Shown here: positions 42,501-54,403 of the stretch, piece after piece
Position numbering within the stretch: the first letter of the stretch is position 1
Layout: each line of letters opens with the position of its first letter
NCBI RefSeq assembly: GCF_036898095.1
Contig: NC_090767.1
Span: forward strand, 25,798,449-25,862,448
Direction: 5' to 3'
From: Palaemon carinicauda
Lineage: Eukaryota > Arthropoda > Malacostraca > Decapoda > Palaemonidae
Length of the DNA stretch: 64,000 bases
Notes under the pieces: generated by a model
Told to the model about the DNA's origin: nothing
The model's input: the letters and a program-made list of their open reading frames with translations, nothing else
Database searches by the model: none
Program-made: the position numbers and the translations under genes

Positions 42501-45500
42501 TTTCAGTTGGCCAATTCTCATACCAGTTGGCCAATTCTTTAGACAATTGGCCAAATCTCTTGTCAGTTGGCCAATTATCATACAAGTTGGTCAATTCTTG
42601 TGCCATTCAGTTAATTCCTGTGCAAGTTGGACAATTCTTGTGCCAGTTGGACAATTCTTGTGCCAGTTAGCCAATTCTCCCACAAGTCGGTCAATTATCG
42701 CAAAAGCTGGCCAATTCTTGTGCCAGTCAGTCAATTCTCGTGTAAGTTTGTCAATTCTTGAGCCAGTTGGCAAATTCTCGTGCCAGTTGGCCAATTATCG
42801 TACAAGTTGGCCAATTCTTGTGCCAGTTGGCCGATTCTTGTGCCATTCAGTCAATATTTGTGCAAGTTAGCCAATTCTAATGTAAGTTGGCCAATTCTCG
42901 AGCAAGTTGGCCAATTCTCATGCCAATTGGCTAATTCCCATGCCATTTGGCCAATTCTCGTGCCAGTTGGCCAATTCTTGTGCCAGTTGGCCAATTCTCG
43001 TGCCAGGGAGTCAATTTTTGTGCAAGTTGGCCAATTCTCGAGCAAGTTGGCCAATTCTCGTGCCAGGGAGTCAATTTCTGTGCAAGTTGGCCAATTCTCG
43101 AGCAAGTTGGCCAATTCTCGTGCCAGTTGGCCAATTCTCATTTCAGTTGGCCAATTCTTGTGCCCGTCAGTCAATTCTTGTGCAAGTTTGTCAATTCTTG
43201 TGCCAGTTGGCCAATTATCGTACAAGTTGGCCAATTCTTGTGCCATTCAGTTAATTCCTGTGCAAGTTGGCCAATTCTTGTGCCAGTTGGTCGATTCTTG
43301 TGCCAGTCAGTCAATTTTTGTGCAAGTTAGCCAATTCTAATGTAAGTTAGCCAATTCTCGAGCAAGTTGGCCAATTCTCGAGCAAGTTGGCCAATTCTCA
43401 TGCCAATTGGCTAATTCCCATGCCAGTTGGCCAATTTTCGTGCCAGTTGGCCAATTCTCGTTTCAGTTGGCCAATTCTTGTGACAGTCAGTCAATTCTTG
43501 TGCCAGTTGGCCAATTCTTGTGACAGTCAGTCAATTCTTGTGCCAGTTGGCCAATTCTTGTGACAGTTGGCCAATTCTCGTTTCAGTTGGCCAACTCTTG
43601 TGCCAGTTAGTCAATTTTTGTGCCAGTTGGCCAATTCTCGAGCAAGTTGGCCAATTCTCATTTCAGTCAGTCAATTCTCGTGCCAGTTGGCCAATTCTTG
43701 TGCTAGTTAGCCAATTCTTGTGTAAGTTTGTCAATTCTTGTGCATGTTGGCCAATTCTTGTGTAAGTTTGTCAATTCTTATGCTAGTTGGCCAATTCTTG
43801 TGCCAGTTGGCCAATTCTTGTGCCAGTTGGCCAATTCTTGTGCTAGTTAGCCAATTCTTGTGTAAGTTTGTCAATTCTTGTGCATGTTGGCCAATTCTTG
43901 TGTAAGTTTGTCAATTCTTATGCTAGTTGGCCAATTCTTGTGCCAGTTGGCCAATTCTTGTGCTAGTTGGCCAATTATTGTGTAAGTTTGTCAATTCTTG
44001 TACATGTTGGCCAATTCTTGTGCCAGTTGGCCAATTCTTGTGTAAGTTTGTCAATTCTTGTGCATGTTGGCCAATTATTGTGCTAGTTGGCCAATTCTTG
44101 TGTAAGTTTGTCAATTCTTGTGCATGTTGGCCAATTCTTGTGCCAGTTGGCCAGTTCTTGTGTAAGTTTGTCAATTCTTGTGCCAGTTGGCCAATTCTTG
44201 TGCTAGTTGGCCAATTCTTGTGCTAGTTGGCCAATTCTCGTGCCAGTTGGCCAATTCTTGTGCTAGTTGGCCAATTCTTGTGTAAGTTTGTCAATTCTTG
44301 TGCATGTTGGCCAATTCTTGTGCCAGTTGGCCAATTCTTGTGCTAGTTGGCCAATTCTTGTGTAAGTTTGTCAATTCTTGTGCATGTTGGCCAATTATTG
44401 TGCTAGTTGGCCAATTCTTGTGTAAGTTTGTCAATTCTTGTGCATGTTGGCCAATTCTCGTGCCAGTTGGCCAATTCTCGTGCTAGTTGGCCAATTATTG
44501 TGCTAGTTGGCCAATTATTGTGCTAGTTGGCCAATTCTTGTGTAAGTTTGTCAATTCTTGTGCATGTTGGCCAATTCTCGTGCCAGTTGGCCAATTCTCG
44601 TGCTAGTTGGCCAATTATTGTGCTAGTTGGCCAATTCTTGTGTAAGTTTGTCAATTCTTGAGCATGTTGGCCAATTCTCGTGCCAGTTGGCCAATTCTTG
44701 TGCTAGTTGGCCAATTATTGTGCTAGTTGGCCAATTCTTGTGCATGTTGGCCGATTATTGTGCTAGTTGGCCAATTCTTGTGTAAGTTGGCCAATTCTTG
44801 TGCATGTTGGCCAATTCTTGTGCTAGTTGGCCAATTCTTGTGCCAGTTGGTCAATTCTTGTGCCAGTTGGTCAATTCTTGTGCATGTTGGCCAATTCTTG
44901 TGCCAGTTGGCCAATTTTTGTGCTAGTTGGCCAATTCTCGTGCCAGTTGGCCAATTCTTGTGCTAGTTGGCCAATTCTTGTGTAAGTTTGTCAATTCTTG
45001 TGCATGTTGGCCAATTATTGTGCTAGTTGGCCAATTCTTGTGTAAGTTTGTCAATTCTTGTGCATGTTGGCCAATGCTCGTGCCAGATGGCCAATTCTTG
45101 TGCTAGTTGGCCAATTATTGTGCTAGTTGGCCAATTCTTGTGTAAGTTTGTCAATTCTTGTGCATGTTGGCCAATTCTCGTGCCAGTTGGCCAATTCTCG
45201 TGCTAGTTGGCCAATTATTGTGCTAGTTGGCCAATTCTTGTGTAAGTTTGTCAATTCTTGTGCATGTTGGCCAATTCTCGTGCCAGTTGGCCAATTCTTG
45301 TTCTAGTTGGCCAATTCTTGTGTAAGTTTGTCAATTCTTGTGCATGTTGGCCAATTCTCGTGCCAGTTGGCCAATTCTCGTGCTAGTTGGCCAATTATTG
45401 TGCTAGTTGGCCAATTCTTGTGTAAGTTTGTCAATTCTTGTGCATGTTGGCCAATTCTCGTGCCAGTTGGCCAATTCTTGTGCTAGTTGGCCAATTATTG

Positions 45501-48150
45501 TGCTAGTTGGCCAATTCTTGTGTAAGTTTGTCAATTCTTGTGCATGTTGGCCAATTCTCGTGCCAGTTGGCCGATTCTTGTGTAAGTTTGTCAATTCTTG
45601 TGTAAGTTTGTCAATTCTTGTGCATGTTGGCCAATTCTTGTGCCAGTTGGCCAATTCTTGTGCTAGTTGGCCAATTATTGTGCTAGTTGGCCAATTCTTG
45701 TGTAAGTTTGTCAATTCTTGTGCATGTTGGCCAATTCTCGTGCCAGTTGGCCAATTCTTGTGTAAGTTTGTCAATTCTTGTGCATGTTGGCCAATTCTTG
45801 TGCCAGTTGGCCAATTCTCGTGCCAGTTAGCCAATTCTTGTGCTAGTTGGCCAATTTTTGTGTAAGTTTGTCAATTCTTGTGCATGTTGGCCAATTCCCG
45901 TGCCAGTTGGCCGATTCTTGTGTAAGTTTGTCAATTCTTGTGCATGTTGGCCAATTCTCGTGCCAGTTGGCCAATTCTCGTGCTAGTTGGCCAATTCTCG
46001 TGCTAGTTGGCCAATTATTGTGCTAGTTGGTCAATTCTTGTGCCAGTTGGTCAATTCTTGTGCATGTTGGCCAATTCTCGTGCATGTTGGCCGATTCTCG
46101 TGCCAGTTGGCCGATTCTTGTGTAAGTTTGTCAATTCTTGTGCATGTTGGCCAATTCTCGTGCCAGTTGGCCAATTCTTGTGCTAGTTGGCCAATTATTG
46201 TGCTAGTTGGCCAATTCTTGTGTAAGTTTGTCAATTCTTGTGCATGTTGGCCAATTCTCGTGCCAGTTGGCCAATTCTTGTGTAAGTTTGTCAATTCTTG
46301 TGCATGTTGGCCAATTCTTGTGCCAGTTGGCCAATTCTTGTGCTAGTTGGCCAATTCTTGTGTAAGTTTGTCAATTCTTGTGCATGTTGGCCAATTATTG
46401 TGCTAGTTGGCCAATTCTTGTGTAAGTTTGTCAATTCTTGTGCATGTTGGCCAATTCTCGTGCCAGTTGGCCAATTCTTGTGCATGTTGGCCAATTCTCG
46501 TGCCAGTTGGCCAATTCTTGTGCTAGTTGGCCAATTCTTGTGTAAGTTTGTCAATTCTTGTGCATGTTGGCCAATTCTCGTGCCAGTTGGCCAATTCTTG
46601 TGTAAGTTTGTCAATTCTTGTGCATGTTGGCCAATTCTTGTGCTAGTTGGCCAATTCTTGTGTAAGTTTGTCAATTCTTGTGCATGTTGGCCAATTCTCG
46701 TGCCAGTTGGCCAATTCTTGTGCATGTTGGCCAATTCTCGTGCCAGTTGGCCAATTCTTGTGCTAGTTGGCCAATTCTTGTGTAAGTTTGTCAATTCTTG
46801 TGCGTGTTGGCCAATTCTCGTGCCAGTTGGCCAATTCTTGTGTAAGTTTGTCAATTCTTGTGCATGTTGGCCAATTCTCGTGCCAATTGGCCAATTCTTG
46901 TGTAAGTTTGTCAATTCTTGTGCGTGTTGGCCAATTCTCGTGCCAGTTGGCCAATTCTTGTGCTAGTTGGCCAATTCTTGTGTAAGTGTCAATTTTTGTG
47001 CATGTTGGCCAATTCTTGTGCTAGTTGGCCAATTCTTGTGTAAGTTTGTCAATTCCTGTGCTAGTTGGCCAATTCTCGTGTCAGTTGGCCAATTCTTGTG
47101 CTATTTGGCCAATTCTTGTGTAAGTTTGTCAATTCTTGTGCATGTTGGCCAATTCTTGTGCTAGTTGGCCAATTCTTGTGTAAGTTTGTCAATTCTTGTG
47201 CATGTTGGCCAATTCTCGTGCCAGTTGGCCAATTCTTGTGCTAGTTGGCCAATTCTTGTGTAAGTTTGTCAATTCTTGTGCATGTTGGCCAATTCTTGTG
47301 CTAGTTGGCCAATTCTCATGTCAGTTGGCCAATTCTTGTGCTATTTGGCCAATTCTTGTGTAAGTTTGTCAATTCTTGTGCATGTTGGCCAATTCTTGTG
47401 CCAGTTGGCCAATTCTTGTGTAAGTTTGTCAATTCTTGTGCATGTTGGCCAATTCTCGTGCCAGTTGGCCAATTCTTGTGCTATTTGGCCAATTCTTGTG
47501 TAAGTTTGTCAATTCTTGTGCATGTTGGCCAATTCTTGTGCTAGTTGGCCAATTCTCGTGTCAGTTGGCCAATTCTCGTGTCAGTTGGCCAATTCTTGTG
47601 CTATTTGGCCAATTCTTGTGCTATTTGGCCAATTCTTGTGTAAGTTTGTCAATTCTTGTGCATGTTGGCCAATTCTTGTGCTAGTCAGTCAATTCTCGTG
47701 TAAGTTTGTCAAATCTTGAGCCAGTTGGCAAATTATCGTACAAGTTGGCCAATTCTCGTGCCAGTTGGCCAATAGTTGTGCTAGTTGACCAATTCTCGTG
47801 TAAGTTTGTCAATTCTTGTGCATGTTGGCCAATTCTTGTGCCAGTTGGCCAATTCTCGAGCCAGGCAGTCAATTTTTGAGCAAGTTAGCCAATTCTAATG
47901 TAAGTTGGCCAATTCTCGTGCCAATTGGCTAATTTTCATTTCAGTTGGCCAATTCTTGTGCCAGTCAGTCAATTCTTGTGCCAGTTAGCCAATTCTCGTG
48001 TCAGTTGGCCAATTCTCGAGCCAGGCAGTCCATTTTTGAGCAAGTTGGCCAATTCTTGTGCCAATTGGCCAATTCTTTAGCCAGTTGGCCAATTCTTGTG
48101 CAAGTTTGTCATTCTCGTGGAAGTTGACCAAATTCTCATCATAGTTGTTC
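36598..48150. repeat. 20-bp satellite array, about 11.5 kb
   Basis: Roughly 575 tandem copies of TTGTGCCAGTTGGCCAATTC with variants at GCCAG (GCTAG, GTAAG, GCAAG, GCATG, TTCAG), GGCC (TGTC, CAGT) and TTCT. From about 36660 to 46980 the 20-bp register is kept without any visible net gain or loss; a 2-bp loss occurs at about 46987. Both edges are more diverged than the centre, as expected for arrays homogenised by unequal exchange. Many apparent frames of 60-270 residues in both strands are by-products of a stop-poor 60-bp triple unit and are not genes. Confidence 0.96.
37301..45720. repeat. Tandem 4.2-kb higher-order duplication within the satellite
   Basis: Positions 37301-41520 and 41521-45720 carry the same ordered series of 20-bp variants. 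The offset is 4220 bp at the start and 4200 bp after about 38000, because copy 1 has four AGCAAG units at 37921-37981 and copy 2 has three at 42141-42181. Few base differences were noticed (for example ATCG/ACCG at 37347/41567). A smaller repeat of 1260 bp (37301 versus 38561) and 1240 bp (41521 versus 42761) is nested in each copy. Confidence 0.9.
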
Positions 48151-48273
48151 AATCCTCTTATTTTGTTAAAACTTTTATTTTAATGCTGTTACTTATCTTA
48201 GAATAAATGATTTTTCTTCGCTTCCTTTCCTCACTGAGCTATTTTCCCTGTTGGAGCCCCTGGGCTCATAGCT
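48151..48273. other. Short unique stretch after the satellite
   Basis: About 120 bp with no recognised content. Confidence 0.5.
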
Positions 48274-48302
48274 TAATAATAATAATAATAATAATAATAA
48301 TA
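48274..48302. repeat. (AAT)n microsatellite
   Basis: About nine AAT units. Confidence 0.95.
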
Positions 48303-48396
48303 TGAAAGAAGGAAAGTAGAAACGACAAAGTTGTAAATATGAGTATTAAAAAATACTTTTGAATATTTTTTGGGGGAAATGAGTTTTCTAAATTGG

Positions 48397-48399
<3 letters not shown>

Positions 48400-48488
<89 letters not shown>
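48400..48488. repeat. (CT)n microsatellite
   Basis: About 44 uninterrupted CT units. Confidence 0.97.
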
Positions 48489-48489
<1 letters not shown>

Positions 48490-48557
48490 ATGTAATGATA
48501 GATAAAATTATCAGAATATTAATTTATTTCCTTTTTCAGATGTTGAACCCAGAGACC

Positions 48558-48726
48558 AGAAGACACTCCAAAGGTTTAAAGGCATCTCATGAATGGCAGA
48601 TGAAAGGGACAGTGACAGTGTCCTTAAGACTAACCATATATACACATGACCAGCACCCAAGGCCCCTCTCCACCCAAGCTAAGACCAGGGAGGGCCAGGC
48701 AATGGCTGCTGATTACCCAGTAGGTA
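48558..48726 (-). mobile_element. SINE tail fragment
   Basis: Read on the plus strand, AAGACACTCCAAAGGTTTAA then GGCATCTCATGAATGGCAGA and onward to GGCAATGGCTGCTGATTACC matches the reverse complement of 52075-52225 of the full SINE at 51907-52231. The tRNA-like head is missing. It happens to lie in a frame behind a CTTTTTCAG, which mimics an exon. Confidence 0.82.
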
Positions 48727-50435
48727 AATAACAAGAAACATAATTAACCTGTTATTTCTTTGTCTCAAGCTTTTATCAGTTGCTTTAAACTTTCACTGTT
48801 TCGTTTTCAAGCTTTTTAAACATATCTAATCTAGGCCTATGTCATTCACATTCATGTAGAGGTTTTCATTGACATACCTCCGTCTTTATATACTGTATTG
48901 CAAAATTAATAATATCATTCAATCTCTCAGAAGATTCTTGTAATAAAAAAAGATGCAAATACTAAATTGCTTTTCAGTCCTTCGCTTGTATCTTATTAAA
49001 ATTTAACTGTCCATTTTTTGTAACATACGTTTCGTAATTCATTATTAATATTTCATACATTGTTATATAAAGACGAAGTATATATGCAAATCATTTTGAC
49101 AGTTAAAAGCACCTTGCGACACTAGCAATAATTCTTTTTGTCTTATTTCCAGTCGCATAATTATTCTACAAATGTCTTTATAATGTTTATTGTTATTCAG
49201 TGTTAATGTTTTCATCTCTTCAAATGACCTAGTTAATGTTTTTGTATTCCTCATATTTAATATAGTTTGACAAGTAATTCTTAATTTATGCATATTGATC
49301 TTATCAATATAACGACCATACGTTTAGCTGTTGTGTCTAGTGTGTGATTCCGTGATCTTGAATCTCGTTTTCCATGATGCCCATTTTCTATATTAATGCT
49401 AAACTGCGATATACTTTTCAGAAAGTGATGAAGATGACGTTAGTTCTGTATTCTTGGACGGATATATAGAGGAATTGGTCAATCTAGTGAAGCATTAAGG
49501 TCTGACCCCTGGCCGTCCCTCCTATATAGAGGAAAGAAGTGATTTTGGAGACTATATCCTACCTGGCAACTTTTAGCCACCATTTCAAAATTCTGGCCAG
49601 TCATACCACCCATATATACTATTGGAAGTTCAAAATCTTTGATTCTTGTACAAAAAGAATACAATTGTATAATTTCTTTGGGCCAAAATAAGATTACATA
49701 ATAAATATCATTACTTTTTATTATTCCAAAAAGATATTCCAAAATTATTTTAAAACTGAGATACTGTTATGTCACAGGCAAAAAAAAAAATGAAAAAATT
49801 ATTTTTTTTTTAATTTTTACAATTATGGATCCAGATTTTCCGTCATTTTGCCCTGGATTTACCAGCGTCTTTTGATTTATTTCTTCGGTGTCGACGATCC
49901 TCCGCTTGTCTCCGACTCCTTGCAATCTTCTGGTATGAGAATGCTCCAACGCTGAGTTATGTTTAGGCCTATACCTGAAACATGAAATATCACAATTAGT
50001 TAACAAATTTAAGAATATTTGCATAGAAGTAAAAGGGTTAAAATGTATAATACAAAACTAAAAGCATTTATGAGCATTGGTTTTGTAGTCTCGTAATGCT
50101 GTTTTGTAGTCTACAAAACCAAAATAAATTATTCTCTTAAATGCTATTTTAGAGACTGCAAAACAAATAGCATTAAAAAGACTACAAAACAAATAGAATT
50201 TCACTATATTACATAAATACTGAACATTTCTATCAATGGAATTTTGGTATTTGTCAATATAACATTTTTGTTCCTATCTGGGTTTTTAAATAACCCATTT
50301 TGTCCATGTTAACAACACAAGGCCTATTACAAATGATATAATATCACCTACATTTAACATTAGGCCTACTGCAAAATGCTATATTATAGTGATGTCTAAA
50401 AGAACATAATTACAATATACGCAATACTATGTCGT
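48727..50435. other. AT-rich DNA, no supported gene
   Basis: About 1.7 kb. Short frames exist on both strands (49479-49742 and 49767-50024 on minus) without recognised motifs. A possible acceptor with a short frame ending TAA lies at 49421-49498 (ESDEDDVSSVFLDGY), too short to call. Inverted TTTGTAGTCT/AGACTACAAA motifs occur at about 50090-50190. Confidence 0.4.
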
Positions 50436-50536
50436 TATTTGTTGTAGTCTTAAATACGTAATATTTGTTGTTGTCTTAAATACGTAATATTTGTTGTAGT
50501 CTTAAATACGTAATATTATATTTGCCGTAGTCTTAC
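50436..50536. repeat. 26-bp tandem repeat, about 3.5 copies
   Basis: Unit TTTGTTGTAGTCTTAAATAC plus GTAATA, with small changes between copies. Confidence 0.85.
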
Positions 50537-50796
50537 CTGGGACAAAATGTGTATTAAAAAACCAAGATAGGAACAAAGAAATAGTTATGTCATTAAAACA
50601 CTACATATGTGAAACGGACAAGTTGAATTAAAACAGAGGAAAAGTCTATTGAGGCTCCAAAATACCTATGTTAACAATTAAAACTGTCCCAAACATTAAT
50701 GTATTATAATGACTCGAGAAGACAAAGAGAGAAGAATGGGAGTATTGAGGCAAGAGAAACTGAGCAGTATTGAGAAACGGAGTATCAAGGAAAGAG

Positions 50797-50800
<4 letters not shown>
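50537..50800. other. Unique DNA between two short repeats
   Basis: No gene recognised. GGAGTATTGAG at about 50738 is the inverse of CTCAATACTC just after the CT run. Confidence 0.4.

Positions 50801-50870
<70 letters not shown>
50801..50870. repeat. (CT)n microsatellite
   Basis: 35 uninterrupted TC units. Confidence 0.97.
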
Positions 50871-50873
<3 letters not shown>

Positions 50874-51353
50874 ACTCACCATTCTATAGGTTTATATGAA
50901 GAAGTCAGCCTCGAGTTTCACACGACTTTGGTCTTCAGTTGACGAAGAGCAGAAGCCGTCAATCATTTCAGTCCATAACCTATAAAAAAAAGGAAAATAA
51001 AATTATTTTCTTATTAAAAAACAACAGAAGAACAATTAAAATATCTTGATATAAAATATTTCTTAATATCTAATATTTAGTTCCATAGTGAAAAAAGATC
51101 TCGGCTAATTTTTGTGTGTAGGCCTACTTGGTGAACCGGAATTTCTAATGGGAACTAGAAATAGGCTCCTGCCTTAACACATTACCAATTTTTAACTTCA
51201 CAAATATCCTTTTGTTATTTCATTAACCTAAATTTAGCCCCATTTCTAAGTCATACCTTTAGCAAAACTAAATTTTCTTTCAACAAATTACACAGGAATT
51301 TCAAGTCAAGTTTTTACCTACTCTATCGTGAAGCAATTGCCTTCAGATAATTC

Positions 51354-51354
<1 letters not shown>
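50871..51354. other. AT-rich DNA, nothing recognised
   Basis: About 480 bp between microsatellites. No gene was seen. Confidence 0.5.

Positions 51355-51411
<57 letters not shown>
51355..51411. repeat. (GA)n microsatellite
   Basis: About 28 GA units, then GTGTGT. Confidence 0.96.
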
Positions 51412-51413
<2 letters not shown>

Positions 51414-51419
51414 TGTAAC

Positions 51420-51905
51420 ACAAAAGTCTAAAGGGTATGTTGATTTTGTTTAACCACAAAGTCTAAATAGTATGTATATCTTATCTAATTCTAAAGTCTA
51501 AATAGTATGTATATCTTGTCTAATTCTAAAGTCTAAAGAGCATGTAGATCTTGTCTAACACCAAACACTAATGAGTATGTATTTTTTTCTAACCACAAAG
51601 TTCAAGGAGTAAACATATTTTGTCTAACCCCAATGTCTAAATATTATGTAGATCTTGTCTAACTCCAAAGTCTAAAGGGTAAGACTATTTTGTCTAACCC
51701 CAAAGTCTAAAGATTATGTAGATCTTGTCTAACTCCAAAGTCTAAAGGGTAAGCATATCTTGTCTAACCCCAAAGTCTAAAGATTATGTAGATCTTGTCT
51801 AACTCCAAAGTCTAAAGGGTAAGCATATCTAGTCTAACCCCAAAGTCTAAAGATTATGTAGATCTTGTCTAACCCCAAAGTGTAAAGAGAGTGTATATTT
51901 TGTCT
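51420..51905. repeat. 35-bp tandem repeat, about 14 copies
   Basis: Unit built on AAAGTCTAAAG, then GGTAAGCATATC or ATTATGTAGATC, then TTGTCTAAC. In the second half the two forms alternate, giving a 70-bp dimer. It ends where the SINE begins. Confidence 0.88.
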
Positions 51906-51906
51906 A

Positions 51907-52231
51907 ACTGATTGGTAACGTCTCTGCCTGGCGTTTCCCAGTCGGGGGTTTGAGTCCCGCTCAGACACGTTAGTGCCATTGGTGTCTGCAACCTACCCAT
52001 CCTTGTGAGCTAAGGTTGTGGGGTTTGGGGGAGCCTATAGGTCTATCTGCTGAGTCATCAGCAGCCACTGCCTGGTCCTCCCTGGTCCTAGTTTGGATGG
52101 AGAGGAGGCTTGGGCGCTGATCATATATAATATATGGTCAGTCTCTAGGGCATTGTCCCGATTGCTAGGGCAATGTCACTGTCCCTTGCCTATGCCATTC
52201 ATGAGCGACCTTTAAACCTTTAAACTGCAGG
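51907..52231 (+). mobile_element. tRNA-derived SINE
   Basis: The head carries a box A-like TTGGTAACGTCTCTGCCTGG at about 51912 and a box B-like GGTTTGAGTCCCGC at 51947-51960, the spacing of a tRNA gene with internal pol III promoter. The body (CCTTGTGAGCTAAGGTTGTG, then GGGCATTGTCC) ends CTTTAAACCTTTAAACTGCA. A tail copy is at 48558-48726. No clear target-site duplication was found. Confidence 0.85.
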
Positions 52232-52360
52232 GGCTTGCACCTGCCCAATCAGAACAAGACCCTTGACACCTCAACCAACCATACGAACGAGGCATGTAAC
52301 ACGTCACGACGTTGAAGTCATTAGACATTTCATTCAGCAAACGAAATAATTACAACAACA

Positions 52361-52680
52361 TTTCTGGGCTCCACCTGTGCCGCTCCATGAAATGCTCCTT
52401 TTGCATCATTTCTAAGGTATATAACTGCTATGAATTACCGGAGAAAAAAGTTGCATAGGAATGCCAGGGTTGAACCCAGCTCGCTCACCTATATAAGGTG
52501 TCGGTATAATACTGTAGCATGATAAATCTCAACCAGAGGTCTCGCGCCATTTAGATATCTCCTCTTCAATATCCCTGTTACAGCGAGGTGCCGTTCAACA
52601 CCCACCACTGAATGCTACTACCACCATCTCAACCCACGCCAACTACGTCACTACTTTTTCATAGCATCATCACGTCTGTT
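52361..52680 (+). repeat. Left ITR, type 4 DIRS
   Basis: Starts TTTCTGGGCTCCACCTGTGC. Its outer 40 bases are complemented in the ICR at about 59928-59966, and the rest is the inverse of the right ITR at 60060-60370. Confidence 0.85.
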
Positions 52681-54403
52681 TGTTGTGCTTTTTTGGCTGT
52701 GTTTTTTGGTGTTTTTCTCCTGCTCTAGTGCGAGATGTCGGATTCCCAAGTTTCCTCATCCAAGTTAAGTACTAGATCTATGAGTTTTGAGCTTTTGGAG
52801 GTAGCATTGCCCTTATTTTTACTTTTATTAGAGTTTTCGTTTTTTCTCAGTTCCGATGGCCCCGCTCCGCGGTGGCCATGTTGGCTTGCTACCTCCTTCG
52901 CTCGTTCTTAACGCCTTGCAATTAGTCTTCTATACTAATTGTTATTCATTTTGAACCTGTTACGCTGGAGTTTTTTACCGATTAACACTTTGCTATTCTG
53001 ATATTATGTTACGTATCATAGCTTTTGAACTTCAGGTTTGGCTTGCTTGCTACCCTTCGAGGCGCGTACCTGGAAGGTTTTATTACCGCGTTATGGTGTT
53101 TTTTATTCAAGTTTTTATTTCATATTACCAACTGGTTAAGATTTGACGCCTTTAGTTCGAGTGGGACTCTCGCTTGGCAGTTTTTATTCTAGTTTTGTTA
53201 TCCTACCGATCGGCATCTACCCGATTTAGAAGTTTTGTTGGCCACCCTGTCCAGCTCGGTACCTACCCGCGCTAGAGGGCTCGGCTTTGTTATTCATTCT
53301 TTCCCTGCCATTCCCCCTGGGTCCCTCTCTTACTACCTATATTTAGCTTGTGCATGCCTTATAACCTAGTTCGTCATGTTACATTATTTTACTTTATTTT
53401 TATTATCCGTATATGATCATTCCGTTTTGTTATCTTGTGATTCTGTTTGGACAGGTTGGTACTCCTGTCCTTCCTCTGTCCACGCGATCGCCTCGAGCCA
53501 CCATTGGCTAGTTCTCGCTGGCTCCTCCCTCTCCCTCTATTGGTGTATGGCACCCCATACCCTTATCCCCCTCCAGGGATACCTCACGTCTCTCAGAGAC
53601 TTTGGAGTCAGCTGTTTTGCTTTATGGGTCGAGTCCTCTCGTTCTCCAGCCTCCCCCCTCCCCTACTCATCCCTCCCTCGGGATACCTACTGACTCCTTC
53701 CCTTAGTCTGAACCGAGAACAGCTGTCGAGGTTATAGTCTAGTACGCTCGCTTACATGCCTTGTCGTAGCCCTTTTTTCCCCCCGCCGCTCTGATTGGCC
53801 ATCGGTCGGCTGGGGGGATTTCGGTTGTGTATTGGGTATTATTCAGCGTGATTCCCTTCGTTACGTACCGTATCCCTCTTGGGTCTCTACTATTATGTAG
53901 ACTATTTGTTAGTGGGGGAATCGCGTTAGAGCTTTTATTTATTGGTTTTTATTATATATTTATTGTCTCTGTTCGTTAAGGTCCTTGTGGCTGGCGGGGA
54001 GTCATTGGCTCCTCCCTCCCTCCCTTTTCGACTCTTCTACCCCGGTAGGCTGGTTGTGACCCCCGGGTCCACCTCAGTTGTCTCCCCGGAGCCAACAGAA
54101 TAAGCATGTCACTATTATTTTAATTTTATTCTATACTTCCCCGGTAACAACGGGATAGTATGTCTCCCCTTTGTGACAATACTCTTATTGAATGATCATA
54201 ACTAATTACGGATTTGTTTTAACACTTTCATTAATTACTACTTATGCTAAGTTTTTTCCACCCCGATTACTATACCGGTTCGGATGGTTATTCTTAGTAT
54301 TTATCCCGGTTCTATACTGGTTTAAGTTTAGTACCCGGAGCACCCGGGTTCCCCTTGGGATACTAACCTACTATGGGATACTTATGTATCTTTATTATTA
54401 CAG
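52681..54403 (+). other. Leader of type 4 DIRS, possibly one long intron
   Basis: An ATG at 52735 opens MSDSQVSSSK. After the Lys codon the sequence CCAAGTTAAGTA differs from a perfect donor by one base. No coding sequence is supported from there to TTATTACAG at 54395-54403, where gag resumes. Frames at 53376-53693 and 54192-54422 show no recognised motif. The intron reading is an inference. Confidence 0.45.

Noticed and set aside
36840..48127. Dozens of frames up to 267 residues (MANSCASWPIL-like) on both strands
   Set aside because: They follow from the stop-poor 60-bp triple of the 20-bp satellite, occur on both strands and many frames, and show no motif or start context.
36598..48150. 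CRISPR-like array
   Set aside because: No alternation of constant repeats and unique spacers; units are contiguous 20-mers in eukaryotic DNA with no cas genes.
48393..48731. Exon after CTTTTTCAG with an open frame and a GTAAAT donor-like end
   Set aside because: The sequence is the inverted tail of the SINE at 51907-52231, and the frame begins in a CT run.
49421..49498. Terminal exon ESDEDDVSSVFLDGY ... TAA behind a TTTTCAG
   Set aside because: Only 25 codons, no homology recognised and no partner exon; left as a note in the gap entry.
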